This document shows positions 11,461 through 22,209 of a stretch of 64,000 nucleotides of DNA, piece after piece (within the stretch, counting starts at the first letter, position 1; each line of letters begins with the position of its first letter). The stretch is from Cunninghamia lanceolata. Lineage: Eukaryota > Streptophyta > Pinopsida > Cupressales > Cupressaceae. The stretch is from NCBI GenBank assembly GCA_027924645.1, contig BSBN01000445.1, positions 992,001 to 1,056,000 on the forward strand, read 5' to 3'. Under the pieces are notes generated by a model, which saw nothing but the letters and a program-made list of their open reading frames with translations, was not told the origin of the DNA and ran no database searches. A program made the position numbers and the translations under genes.

Positions 11461-13200
11461 TCTTTCATGGTTCTAGGCTCATCAGTGTTAGAAATCAAAG
11501 TAAATATACAACTGGAATCATGCAATGAATAACCAAACCTATCAGGTTGCTGCCTTATCTGCGTGGACCTCCTCAAAGGTTGAGGTTGAGGTTCTTTATC
11601 TTCTTCTGAACTTTCAGAGCTACTAGAGCTCTCCTCATTATCAAGTCTAATAGATGTTTTTGGTTCAACTTTCTCAGGGGTGGAAGGATGCTGAACCACA
11701 TCATCTTTCTTCTCTTCTTTCTCTGGCTGCAAGAAAATAGAAGAAGGATTGAGCTCTTTGAAGATCACACTTCTACTATATAGAACTCTCTTAGCTATTG
11801 GATCCCAAAGCTTGTACCCTTTCACACCGATACCATAACTGATGAAGATACACTTTACAGCCTTGTTCTCCAACTTAGACCTCTTCTTAGGCACATGTGC
11901 ATATGCCTCACAACCAAATACTCAAATGTGTCTTAATGAAGTCTTTTTACTAGACCATACCTCCATATGTGTCTTATCAATAAGTACTAATGTAGGAGAC
12001 CTGTTAACTAGGTAACAAGCGGTAGCAACAGCTTCAGCCCAGAACTTTTGTTCAAGACCAGCTCCACTTAGCATACTCCTTTCCCTCTCCATCAATGTTC
12101 TATTCATCCTCTCTACAACTCCATTCTACTGAGGGGTATACAGAGTTGTCTTGTGCCTCTTAATCCCCTATTCTTTACAGAACTTGTCAAAATCTCCTAA
12201 ACAAAACTCACCACCATTGTTAGTCCTCAAACACTTAATCTTTCTATCCTTCTGATTCTCTCCAAGAGATTTGAACTCTTTAAATCTATTAAAGACTTCA
12301 TATTTACTTCTAAGGAAATACACCCATGTCCTTCTACTATAGTCATCAATGAATGAAACAAAGTAAACAAATTTTAAAATTGAAGGAACATTAACATGAT
12401 AAACACATCAGAATGAATCAAGTCCAACACCTTAGAAGATTTGTGAGAACTAGAATAAAACTGAACACGATTTTGTTTTCCATAAATGTAATGTTCACAA
12501 AAATCAAACTCAAGGTTACAAACATTCATACCCTCAACAAGATTTTTATTTTCTAGGGTCCTCAAACCCTTTTCACCAATGTGACCAAGCCTTTGGTACC
12601 ATAACATTATCTTCTCAACTAGAAGTTTCATCTTCATAGAATGAGCACCCTTAGGTACCCAGAAAGCACGACCATCGGAAGTAGATGCAACAGTCTTTTT
12701 CCCTATTGGTTCCAATGGTGAGGATGAAGACTCTAAAGCTCTCTTCTTCAAAATAGAGGCACTATTGACCTGAACTAGGCTTGCATCAAGATGAAATGAA
12801 GTGCCAATTCGAACACCCTTAGCAAACACCATAGATCCTCTAGTCATCTTGCATCCTCCATTCAAGAAAACAACTTGCACACCCACATCATTCAACTTAC
12901 TTATAGAAAGAAGGTTCCATTTCAAACCAAGGATATGCATAACACCATTGATTCCCTTCACTCATCCATTAGGGAATCGAATCAAGACTCTTCCAAAGAC
13001 AACAATCTTCAAGTGAGAATCATCACCCAAGTACACCTTTCCACTATCGTATTCTTCATACTTCAAAAACCAACCTCGATGCGAGGTCATGTGAAAAGAT
13101 GCACTAGAGTCAATAAGCCACACGTCCTCATATGCATGTATTGCCAAGGTAGTGACAAATGCTTCTCCTTCATCCTGAGAGGACTTGGCAGAATCTGAAT
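11430..13200 (-). pseudogene. copia protease and integrase (Copia2)
   Basis: Protease lies near 13050-13130 with WLIDSSASFHMTSH; the family norm is Asp-Ser-Gly or Asp-Thr-Gly, so the Gly-to-Ser change probably kills it. Next come the pre-integrase segment (GLKWNLLSISKL), the integrase zinc domain (WYQRLGHIGEKGLRTL, then FCEHYIYGK with the spacing disturbed), the core with the second Asp and Glu regions at 12100-12370 (interrupted by stops), then ERMNRTLMERERSMLSGAGL and the C-terminal VFGCEAYAHVPKKRSKL. The acidic Ser-rich spacer before RT is at 11430-11700. At least two stops and a frame change divide it. Confidence 0.82.
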
Positions 13201-13973
13201 CATAATTCTTCTTCTTTTTCTTTTTCTCCTCCTTGCACTCATTGCGGAAGTGACCAGGTTTGTTGCAGTTCCAACACAGGGCCTTGGACTTTCCAGGAGA
13301 CTTAGATCTCCCATGGGATTTGGATCTTCCTTTTTCTTCCTTCTTCTTATCCTTTTTCTTTCCCTTCTTTTTAGATCTACCACGAACCACAAGAATCTCC
13401 TTAGCTGATTCAGAAGACTTTCTCCACATCTCTTCAGACAAAAGCGAAGAAACCACTTAATCCATCTTGAAAGTGGTAGTGGTACTCCTAATGGCCATAA
13501 CAAAGTGGTCCCATGAATCTGGTAATGAACACAGTAATGTCATACAACGATCCTCCTCTATCTTCACACCAATAGAAGTCAACTGGGCAACAAGCATATT
13601 GAATGTATTCAGGTGATCAGCGACAAATCCTCCATCTTCCATCCTCAAGGAATACAATTTCTTTCACAGGAATAACTTGTTCACTAGGGATTTAGCCTGA
13701 TAAACATCTCCAAGCTTCTTCCAAAGTTCCTTTGCAGTCTTCTCTTCATGGATATACAGGAGCAATGAATTAGCCAAATAGAGTCTTATCAAACCCTTAG
13801 CTTTTCAATCTTTGAGATCCCAGTCTTCTTGAGACATTGTCGCTGGTTTTGTACTAGATACAGCTTCCCATAAATCCTGATCTACAAGCATGTCCTCCAT
13901 TTTGAGTTTCCACAACTTGAAATTACTGTCATTAAACTTCTCTATCTCAAACCTCCCAGATGTGCCTGCCATC
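13200..13973 (-). pseudogene. copia gag (Copia2)
   Basis: The likely start is the ATG at 13971-13973 (MAGTSGRFEIEKFNDSNFK), about 105 bases after the primer site. It matches the copia gag_2 type with WKLKMEDMLVDQDLW and, later, LKMEDGG-like YSLRMEDGGFVADHLNTFN and LLCSLPDSWDHFV. The zinc knuckle CWNCNKPGHFRNEC (CX2CX4HX4C, intact) is at about 13235-13280, flanked by Lys-rich runs. In-frame stops occur after DWDLKD, in LFL-stop-KKLY and after TTTFKMD. The first two can be explained as CGA to TGA. Confidence 0.85.
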
Positions 13974-14077
13974 TCTTACCTGCAACAAAGATTTCAAAAT
14001 CCTTTGCACAAGCTCTGACTCAAGAGAAGATCAACTCAAAAAACCCTCTACCCAACAACTAGAACCAAAGGTGATTA

Positions 14078-14090
14078 GGATCTGATACCA
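14078..14090 (-). other. primer binding site of Copia2
   Basis: TGGTATCAGATCC on the minus strand, two bases after the end of the 5' LTR. It matches the 3' end complement of initiator-Met tRNA, the standard primer of plant copia elements. Confidence 0.9.
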
Positions 14091-14092
14091 AC

Positions 14093-15100
14093 TGAAAGGA
14101 AGCAAGGTATGTGGAAATGCTTCCTACACTGATCTATTGAGGAAAGATTTATGCAAATTTTTGTTTTACAGTTACAGATTAAGATGCACATTAATAGAAA
14201 GATAATAACAACTTCCAAATGAAAACACAAAACTCACAACACAAGATATACATGGGGAAAACCCTTTCAAGTAAAAAACCCCACTCTAAAGCCGCCCAAT
14301 AAATTGTTCAGGAATCATGAAGATTACAATATACTTGTAGAGCAAGCTTTTACAAGAGTATATCCAACAAGAGATCCAGGAGGTAATTTGACATCTATAA
14401 GATTCTTACATACAACCTCCATCTCAAGTTCCTAATATATAGGAGATACAATACAATACACTGCCAACTATAATTACAAAATCATGAGCCAAAACTATCA
14501 AAAAGTGGTGCCCAAATTATCTCCAATCAAATATGCCTTGTGATGTGCCAAGCCACATACCAACACATGTAACTATCCCCTTTACAGCTCTTTTATGTGT
14601 CCAACACATTTTTACATTTCCCAAAAATAGAAGGTCCAACCTCTAGAGGCCATAACTTTTGATCCGGGTGTCTGATTGACGAACCGTTTGATGCATCAGA
14701 AAGCTCTATGAAGAGATCTATCACCCTATAACCTTCTATTCTAGTTATGACAATTTTTAGGACATTTAGAGAAGTTTCGATTCCGGTAATTTAGTTCAAA
14801 ACTTTTTTTTGGCAGTTTTAAAAAATGAAAACTTTAATATCTTGCGATCCAGATATGATCTTGAGACAAAACTCACCCAAGATGTTCACTTAGCTATTCC
14901 ACACCTACTAGGAAAAATTTTAGGTCAACCCAAGCTCAATCGAAGGACTTACTAAAAATAGTAAGTCTCACTATTTTTAGCTCTTTTGGAAACTTTGAAA
15001 GTTCTAGACTATTCTCCAAGATAAAGGGTATTCGAAAAGACCAAAACTAGGAAGAATAGTACTCTTTTGAAGTTGCAATGTTGAGACACTTTTCCTAAGA
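14093..15100 (-). repeat. 5' LTR of Copia2
   Basis: 1008 bp, the same length as the 3' LTR. The outer end reads TCTTAGG instead of TGTTAGG, so the terminal TG has mutated. The primer site touches the inner end. Differences from the 3' LTR are mainly transitions. Confidence 0.92.
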
Positions 15101-16163
15101 TTGGCCCCTAGTAGTTGAATCTTGTTATTTATTTTGGCTCTTGCAAGGTGTCTCAACCTTTGCAAATTCCTAGCATTATTTATTTAATTGTATATTTATT
15201 TATTGCCTAATATTGTATTTACTTGCACATTCAGTTTGGTCACTTAGTTGAGGTGGCACGGTGACATGTCATCTTACTTGGAATGTGACTTGGATGGTCA
15301 AGTCAAACCTACATGGATTTGGGTGTCCCATTTGAGGTGGCACTATTATGCCATGTGTCAGCATCTTGTGGTATGTGGAAGAGGATATTCCATATGACAG
15401 AATCTATGACACATAAGAGCCAAGTTTGGAGATTCCTATGACAAGTGAGGACAAGTGTCAGTGAGTATCTTTGGGAAAGGCATCTTTGGGTACCCAAGTT
15501 GGGCTATGACATGTTGTAAGAGGAATTTACTATATTTATTCTTGTATGACCGATTCTCTTATAACATTTAAGGTTGTTATGTTAGGAAAATCTATGACAA
15601 CTGTAAGATGCGTAAGAGCATCTGTCATAGTCTATTTTTAGCCCTAGAGCACTCCATGTTGGGAAAGTCAAATCTGCCATGTATGACAAATGTAAGGGAT
15701 GTATTTGCAGCAAGGACAAGTGTCCTTTGATGTAGGATAATGGCCATGTGGGCAAAGTGGATGCCTATCCCAAGAAGCTTCTAGAATATGTCTTGTATCT
15801 CTATAAAATGCATTGTTTTGGAGTTGTAGTTACATAGTGTTTTTAGAGGTACTGTTATGCTACCGGAATAACTCTAGAATCGACATTTGAAGACTCTTGG
15901 AAGAACTTGCATTGCAAATGTATTGTAAACTGTTATTGTTTTGAATAATACATTATGCAAGTTTTAGAGTGGGGTTTTTTACATGAAAAGGTTTTCCCCA
16001 CGATACATCTTGTGTCAATCTCTTATGTGTTGTGTTGCTGCTGTAATTTCTTATGTTATATGTTTAACATTGTTGCAATTATAAGGATTAAAATGAATTT
16101 GCATACATTTGTCCTCATTAGATTGGTTTATGAAGTGTTTTCCGTGTACCTTGCTTCCTTTCA
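15101..16163 (+). repeat. 3' end and 3' LTR of Copia1
   Basis: Continues Copia1 after the Copia2 insertion. The LTR body runs from about 15149 to 16163 and ends in CCTTGCTTCCTTTCA, like both Copia2 LTRs. A TATAAAA box is at 15802-15808, and the conserved block GTGGGGTTTTTTACATG..GGTTTTCCCCACG lies at about 15971-16003. The polypurine tract and the first bases of the LTR are missing: the text jumps from TTGCAAGGTG to TCTCAACC, where Copia2 has about 32 more bases including the tract. Confidence 0.75.
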
Positions 16164-16735
16164 TCCTTGAGAGGAGGGTGGAAAGATTTTACCAATTAGA
16201 TCCAAGCCCCAAATAGAAAATGGCCAAGGTGAAACTTGGGCACAAAGTTCCTAAGCGGGTGCTCGGATTAGGTGATTATGTTGTTGATATTGCGGGCATT
16301 TCTTGATATAGGAGAAGGAATCTTGTTCCATGCGTTGCCAGTAGTATCCCATTCGTAACAATTTTTGTACCAAAGATTTTCCCCCAAAATGCCCTCCATA
16401 GTCACCAAAGTGAGCTTCTTCTAAAGCTATCAGGATCTCTGAATTATTTAAACACTGAAGAAAGACTCCATTATAAATTCGTCTATATAATACATTCGAC
16501 AAGATAATGTAACGCGCCGTAATTTTACGTAGACAAATTTGGGCATTCTTAGATGTTGAATTAGGAATGGTTCCATCACGCAAATAACTGAATATATGGG
16601 AGAACCATTCATTAGAATTTGTATTACCATAAAGTTCTAAATTCACAATTATGGTATCTTCAATTGTCGGTGTTTTAAGGTTATGGATAATGAAAGTAAA
16701 TTCCTTAGGAGAATCATCAAGGGATATAAGGGAAG
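16164..16735 (-). pseudogene. integrase N-terminal part, element B
   Basis: Contains the zinc-binding HHCC region (EEAHFGDYGGHFGGKSL, then YIKKCPQYQQH where the final Cys of CxxC is replaced by Tyr) and the start of the core, PWPFSIWGLDLIGKIFPP, with the first catalytic Asp. A stop follows LIRAPA near 16250. The rest of the core would lie left of Copia1 but I do not find it there. The N-terminal residues of the long open frame to 16793 are translated from the solo LTR and do not belong to the integrase. Confidence 0.78.
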
Positions 16736-17973
16736 TGTTGCAAGTATGAGGATAACTAGTGTTGTCATTGATGTCAACATACTCATATTGCATTAATGAG
16801 AAGGATTGGATGAGCTGTGTGCTAAGGATATTGAGGAAATTAGTCTCAATCAGGAACAGTGAAGAACAGTGATGACATTAAGGTAAAAGTCCAAGATAAG
16901 GTGAAGATTAGAGGATGCGGTTTAAAGGGTTTGTAGATATGAGTCTTGAGATGCTCCTGTCAAGATTTCAGAGGTCCACATGAAGATCAGAAGAAGTTAT
17001 GGTCACTCAAGTAGAACCGGTTCCGACAGATGATCAGTGGTGATAGAGTGTCACAGCTTGGTCCGATGAGCTCTGAAACTGCATTATCTCATTCTGCAGA
17101 TTGGAGAGAGTGTTGAAGAAGTCCATGTGAAGTGACAACTAGATTCGTTCATGGTTTGGAGGTCTGGAAGCACCTTTTTCATTATGAAAGTGATGACAGA
17201 CTGTGTTCTTGAAGTTTCGAATGAAGAAGAGAAGAATTCCAGTAAGCTGATAAAGTGCGGATGTTCTTGATGACTCAGGAAAGGTTTTGGTGATCTTTGG
17301 ATTGTGTATAATTCTTATTGGCGGTCTGCATTGAATTTTGAGTTTGGATTTGAAGAATAACCACGTATATTGGTGTTCTTCCTAAGACAGGCTGACCGGA
17401 TGTATTACACGTCTTGCAAATGATCTTATAGGTGTTTGCTGACTTAGATGATTGTTCCTACGTTGATGCCTTGTATAAATAAGAGATTGTGAATTCATTT
17501 TGAAGTGTGTCTTGGTGTGGATGAGTGTGGCATAGCGAAGAAGAAGAGCAGCAGAGCAGGAGTTTTCGGGCTTAAATGGAACTGATCCAGGCATGGTAAA
17601 GATGTCAATCTCCAGTTCAAGTTTGTAATACTTGTTACTTTGTAGACAGTGTGTCTCTTGTAGGTAGTGTGCCTCTTGTGAGCAGTGTGCTCGGGCAGTG
17701 AGCCCTAATTGGCATGTGCCATCTATTTTTCTTATTCTTCTAACAGAGAATAATCCTTAGGTTAATCACCCCGTGGTTTTTCCCTTGACTGGGTTTTCCA
17801 CGTCAAAATCTTGGTGTCTCATGTGTTGATGTGTATCTGCTCTGGTGTTTATGCTTTAAGCTTTCATGAGTGATTAATTGATATGCTATTATATAACAAA
17901 GAGGATTTAAGTAGAAGCAAGCTTTTGTACAACTGATTCACCCCCCTCTTAGTTGTGTGCCCTAGATCTAACA
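16736..17973 (+). repeat. solo LTR G (copia-type)
   Basis: 1238 bp starting TGTTGCAAGTATG and ending CTAGATCTAACA, flanked on both sides by GGAAG (16731-16735 and 17974-17978). Removing it rejoins element B reading: MASATS in RNase H linker to LISLDDSPKEF. With no internal region left it is a solo LTR, the product of LTR-LTR recombination. A TATAAAT box is at 17474-17480; four copies of a motif near CAGTGTG(C/T)CTC lie at 17645-17704; the block GGTTTTTCCCTTGACTGGGT is at about 17775. Confidence 0.93.
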
Positions 17974-17978
17974 GGAAG

Positions 17979-18790
17979 TTGCGCTTGCCATTGCATCCAC
18001 ATGTTGATTGTATTTCCTAGGAATAGTATTTATTGAAAACGATGCAAATTATTTTAATAGAGATAGAGAAAACTCACGATATTGTGATAGCATTTTGTGT
18101 TTAGCTTGATATGATCCAGTTATTTGTTGTACAATTAGCTGTGAATCACCATATATAGTGATATTTTTTATGTTAAGAGCCAAAGCGGCATGAATTCTTG
18201 CAGTGAGGGCTTCATACTCAACAATGTTGTTTGTGTATGAGAAGTTTAGGCGGTAATACATAGGAATCGGCTTACCTACAGGGGGTATCAATATAACTCT
18301 AGTACCAGAGTCAGTTTGACATCTTGATCCATCAAAATACAGTTCCCATTTATCATCCTTAGTAATGGCTAAAATTTGGTCATCGGGAAATGTGTCCTGA
18401 TGTTGTGTAGCAAAAGGTAAAGGTACTTTAGCTAAATGGTCAGCTAACACTTTCCCTTTAATTGCTTTTTGAGAAATAAAATTAAGATCAAATTCAGTTA
18501 ACAACATAACCCATTTAGCAAGATGACCCAAAAAATTAGTTTTTGCGAAAAGATGTTTCAAAGGGTCAAATTTCAACATCACGTGTATTTCAGCATTTAG
18601 CAGATAATGCTTAAGCTTCCGTGTTGTAAACACTAAAGCTAAGCAATGCTTCTCGATAATAGTGTATCGCACTTTATAATTGAGCAAAGTTCAGCTGATA
18701 TAATATACAACACATTCTTTGCCTTCAGCATTATGTTGTGCTAATAGGGCTGCAAGAGCATTATTAGATGTTGAGATATACAATAGTAAA
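17979..18790 (-). pseudogene. dual RNase H, element B
   Basis: The first RNase H ends with LNYKVRYTIIEKHCLALVF and the linker IKGKVLADHLAKVPL; the second, archaeal-type, begins WELYFDGSRCQTDSGTR and continues to YGDSQLIVQQI. The final part HVDAMASATS reaches the solo LTR junction at 17979. A stop occurs after FSLSLLK near 18050. The arrangement equals that of element A and supports Tat membership. Confidence 0.82.
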
Positions 18791-18799
18791 GGTTTATTA

Positions 18800-20160
18800 G
18801 GGACAACAAGCTATAGAACAAGAGGATTAGCTAGATAAGCCTTTAAATCTTCAAAGGCTTTTTGACATTCAGAGTTCCATTGAAATTTTGAATCTTTCTT
18901 TAGTAGTTGCATAAAAGGGTGAGTCCTATTCACAAGTTGTGAAACAAATCGGTGAATGGCCTGTATATTCCCTTGCAAACTACAAAGTTGAGATATGTTG
19001 TTAGGTATTGGCATATTAACAATTGCATCAATCTTTTTTGTATCCACTTCAATACCATGATTTGAAACAATAAACCCTAACAATTTTCCACTGTCTACAC
19101 CAAAAACACACTTACGAGGGTTTAATCGCATGTTGTATTTTCTTATTTTCTCAAAGATCTGTCAGAGATTCATGGCATGGTCTTAGCAATGAATGGACTT
19201 CTCCAAGATGCCATTGACATAATCTTCTAGAATATTGTGCATGTAATCATGAAATATAAGGATCATGGCATGATGGTAAGTAGCTCCTGCATTCATAAGT
19301 CCAAACAACATGATTGCCCAACAAAATGTACCCCAAGGTGTTATAAAAGTTGTTTTATATTGATCTTGAGGGTTTATCAAAATTTGATTATATCCTAAAA
19401 AACAATCCATGAAAGAGAGTATTTCATGGCCAGCTATGGAATCAACAATCATATCAATGTTAGGAAGCAGAAAATCATCTTTCAAAAATGCAAGATTTAA
19501 GTCTTGAAAATCGGTACACATTCTTATACGACCATCAGGTTTAGCAACGACAATGATATTCGAGATACAAGGTGAATAGTCGATAGGGTAGATAAAGCCA
19601 ACTTGTAGAAGCTTTTCTATCTCAGCCTTGACAAGTAATGCAACCATAGGATTCATCTTACAAATCTTTTGTTTAAATGGCTTAGCATCTGGTTTGAAGA
19701 TGATATTATGTGTTACAATCTGAGGATTGATACTAGGCATATCTGAATAATTCCAGGCAAACGGTTTAGAAAATTCATGTAATAACTTAGTCATTTCTTC
19801 TTTTTCTTTAATGTGTAAACAATCACCAATAGGAATAACTTTCTTAGTGTTGTCTTTCTCCATGAAAACATCAACAATCTTTCCATTAAGTAGAGTATTG
19901 TGGTCTAGGAGATCGGGTGATTGTGGTAGGTCTTCAAATTCTGAGTCAGGCTTTAGAATAGCATTTATCATGCTAGTAGATTTCCCAAAATATACACTAT
20001 TGTTCAAACAATAAGGTAATCCATGTTTATGATGGTAATGGGGAACATTGTCATAAGCACCCAAGAATTCCATTATCGCTTCATCCATTGAAAAGACATC
20101 CAAAGGAATCGCTCTTGGAGGACAACTAGTGTCAATCATCTTAGGAAATATCAAGTGTTG
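18800..20160 (-). pseudogene. reverse transcriptase with lost YVDD, element B
   Basis: The RT fingers and palm are open for 323 residues (19183-20154) and include KPDGRIRMCTDFQDLN, FLLPNIDMIVDSIAG and WAIMLFGLMNAGATY. The catalytic box reads EDYVNGILEKS instead of YVDD: the two Asp that bind Mg are replaced by Asn and Gly, so this copy cannot polymerise. The thumb is in a second frame (18811-19131, KLLGFIVSNHGIEVD). Stops separate the two parts. Confidence 0.85.
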
Positions 20161-20660
20161 AGATTGTATTCACATTAAGAGTAGGATGTCTACAGGCTTT
20201 AGATTCCTTGAAAGGGTTATATCTAATGCCACTTGAGTAATGTCAGAAAGAGGATTCTATAGGGACTTTAATTCCTTGTTAATTAATATTGCAACCATTA
20301 CCTACATAATCATAGTTCTTATAAAGGATCTGAAATCCTTGACCATAAAGAGAAGCTATTTCTTTGGAAGAAGGTGGAGCTTCATAAGTATCATAATCTG
20401 TAGTGTAAGTAAGAGTATTACTTGAATTTGTTACCAAAGAAGCTTTATGCTTCACATTCAAATTTTGAGATGATATCAATGCAATATTTGATGTTTCAAA
20501 GAAAGGGTTATTAACTTTATATTCTCCCATGGAAGAAGATGTAAAATCTAATGAACCCCAATCGTCACCAATAAATGCATTCGATTGTTTGGACTCTTGC
20601 ACAACATTGTCTGGGGGAAGAGAAGTTGATGAATCAACTTTTTAATTGTTTAGAATCTTA
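20161..20660 (-). pseudogene. G-patch-like linker, element B
   Basis: The linker between protease and RT. A 107-residue open stretch (20279-20602) has FIGDDWGSLDFTSSSMGEY, YDTYEAPPSSKEI and GFQILYKNYDYVGNGCNIN, then after a TAA in place of CAA, QGIKVPIES. The last part fits the G-patch pattern (hydrophobic pair, G-x-G-x-G spacing, QGI..PI). The same motif is seen in A at 29480-29560 and in the remnant at 4289-4430. Confidence 0.65.
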
Positions 20661-21469
20661 TGACAAATTATTTATTTTTGTGATTCAATGTGTAATCAGT
20701 TATCAGGTTCAGGATCAGTATGAATAGTATGAAGTTTATCTTTGAATATAAGTTTGATTGAATGATGCAGGGTAGAAGGCACTGCCCCCAATGCATGAAT
20801 CTAGGGTCCACCAAGAATCATGTTATAAGATAGACAATAAGGCATGACATGAATCAGGGTAGGCACACTCATAGGCCCAACTTGTACAGGTAGAGTTATA
20901 GTGCCCACGGATTGTCTTCCAACATTATCAAAGCCACAGATACTTATCATTTCTGGCTTAATCAAATATGTGTCAACTTTAATTTTATTCAATAAATTGA
21001 TGCCACAAACATTAAGATCTAATCCATTATCAATCATAACTCTCTTAATCAGTTTCTTGTTTATTGTAATGAAGATAATCAAAGGATCATACTGATTCTG
21101 AACTTCAAGAAATGGCAACTCATGTTGTTGAAATAGAATGTCTATTTTTGTCACATGCATACAATCTAATAGAGCTGCTACATCATTTGGCTTGACAACA
21201 GGTGGGACAATCACCTTTTTTAAAGCTTCTTGGAGCATTCCATGGTAAGTAGGTGAAGTTTGTATATGTTCCCAAGGAGATATTTTTGCAGGAGTAGCAC
21301 GGAGTTGATCAACGAGATCATAATTTTGACCAACCTAATGTGTTAAATGAGGTGCTTGAGGAAGCATAGGTTGAGAAGTTGGTAAAGATATCAGAATTCT
21401 TGGTTGTTGTTTGTTTTGTTTATTATTCCGAGTGTTATATGCATGAGAAATCACAATATGACTAGGTTC
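20661..21469 (-). pseudogene. aspartic protease region, element B
   Basis: A 145-residue open stretch (20801-21238) aligns with the protease of A: a leader VAALLDCMHVTKIDILF, the active-site loop KRVMIDNGLDLNVCGI, then the flap and C-terminal half ending YCLSYNMILGGP, followed after a stop by IHALGAVPSTLHHSIKLIF. The usual D-(S/G)-G reads D-N-G, so activity is doubtful. 21240-21469 is upstream sequence related to the A region before protease (NYDLVDQLRATPAKIS), with one stop near 21340. Confidence 0.75.
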
Positions 21470-21805
21470 CTATGAATTTTGATGTGTTATTTTTTTAGCA
21501 TAGTTGTAGATGTGATTAGGAGGCTGAGAAGAAGTTGGAAGACCTCTAACAGTGAACATCAGTTTAGAAGGTGGTTTAACCACATCTAAACATAAGGTGA
21601 CTACAATTTTTGGTTTTCCATATTCTTCCTTAGTTTTAGGAACATAGATTACATTTACAAATCTTTGAAACAACGACGGTTTAGAAGTCGTAGTGGAATG
21701 TTCAATCAAGATAAAGTCCTCAAGGGCTTCATCTAACTTATTGAAGTCATCACAATTAAATGGCTCATAATATACATGAAAATCTTGCAAAAAATAAACT
21801 GACAT
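21470..21805 (-). pseudogene. unrecognised segment upstream of B protease
   Basis: An open stretch of 111 residues in the correct strand and position to be the end of gag or a gag-protease spacer of B. It begins MSVYFLQDFHVYYEPFN and is followed, after a stop, by more readable sequence leading to protease. I see no zinc knuckle or other motif, so the function is not assigned. Confidence 0.45.
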
Positions 21806-22186
21806 TATAACATATTCAAATTAACCCAAGATTTAAATGTAAAATGATGTTGTATGAACTTTTTTGAAAATGAAACACTATGCCAAACACAAAGTTATAA
21901 TTTCAAACTCTTTTAATGAAAAGATAGAGAATATCATTCAAAATTTCAATGCATGCACTTTCACAAAAGAGGATTTGCAATCTAAATGTGTTTTAGGACA
22001 GCAAACTAATTCAGATCTGATGTTTAAAAGGATGCAAATTCTTTAGAGTATGGGTTCACAAAAATGTTTAGGGTGAAAAAGAAGGTTTCCTTAAACAAGA
22101 TTAAGTCCTATTTCTTCACTAACTAAACATTGGGAAGATAAGAACTGAGCTTGGGATCAAGCTGCAGGTTGCTTATACATTCCCTA
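21806..22186. other. unassigned AT-rich flank, no gene
   Basis: No supported gene. It lies between element B coding sequence and the left end of D, and should be the continuation of whatever D inserted into; its last five bases, CCCTA, are the target duplication of D (repeated at 57476-57480). Confidence 0.5.
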
Positions 22187-22209
22187 TGTTGAATGTCAGG
22201 AATACTGAG
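22187..22209 (-). repeat. D 3' LTR, outer 23 bp
   Basis: TGTTGAATGTCAGGAATACTGAG equals the outer end of the other D LTR (51529-51551) with a few changes. It is separated from the rest of the LTR by insertion of element A; CTGAG at 22205-22209 is the left target duplication of A. The sequence in the full form exceeds 20 bases only by its coordinates; key parts are the TG start and CTGAG end. Confidence 0.88.

Larger units (their letters stand above)
8973..15100 (-). mobile_element. Copia2, complete Tork-like element
   Basis: A full-length minus-strand Ty1/copia element of 6128 bp inserted in Copia1. Both LTRs are 1008 bp by these boundaries. The target duplication is TTGGT (8968-8972) against TTGGC (15101-15105), one C/T difference. 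Order on the minus strand: 5' LTR (right), primer site, gag, protease, integrase, RT, RNase H, polypurine tract, 3' LTR (left). This order is diagnostic of copia. By eye the first 215 bp of the LTRs differ at about 8 percent of sites, mostly transitions, so it is an old copy; the coding part has many stops. Confidence 0.93.
7396..16163 (+). mobile_element. Copia1, 5'-truncated Tork-like element
   Basis: Plus-strand Ty1/copia remnant in two blocks, 7396-8972 (RT and RNase H) and 15101-16163 (3' flank and LTR), separated by the insertion of Copia2. Gag, protease, integrase and the 5' LTR are missing: homology to Copia2 begins abruptly inside the region before RT. The RT motif context (RVPYASA, SLMYAMVSTRLDI) resembles the Tnt1/Tork clade, which I infer from memory of the family. 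The right LTR end (CTTGCTTCCTTTCA) abuts integrase sequence of element B at 16164, so this element probably inserted into B. Confidence 0.82.
16164..22186 (-). mobile_element. Tat-like Ty3 element B, degenerate
   Basis: Minus-strand element with dual RNase H, distinct from A but with the same order: a gag-end region (21470-21805), protease (20800-21240), G-patch-like linker (20160-20600), RT (18800-20154), RNase H (17979-18790) and start of integrase (16164-16735). It is split by solo LTR G and bounded left by the Copia1 LTR end and right by element D. No LTR of B was identified. Every domain carries stops or lesions. Confidence 0.8.

Noticed and set aside
16740..16793. N-terminal residues MQYEYVDINDN as part of B integrase
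   Set aside because: They are translated from solo LTR G; the GGAAG duplication marks the true break at 16735.
22187..22209. Left end of A LTR extending to TGTTGAAT
   Set aside because: These bases match the D LTR end (51529) and not the A 3' LTR, so they belong to D.
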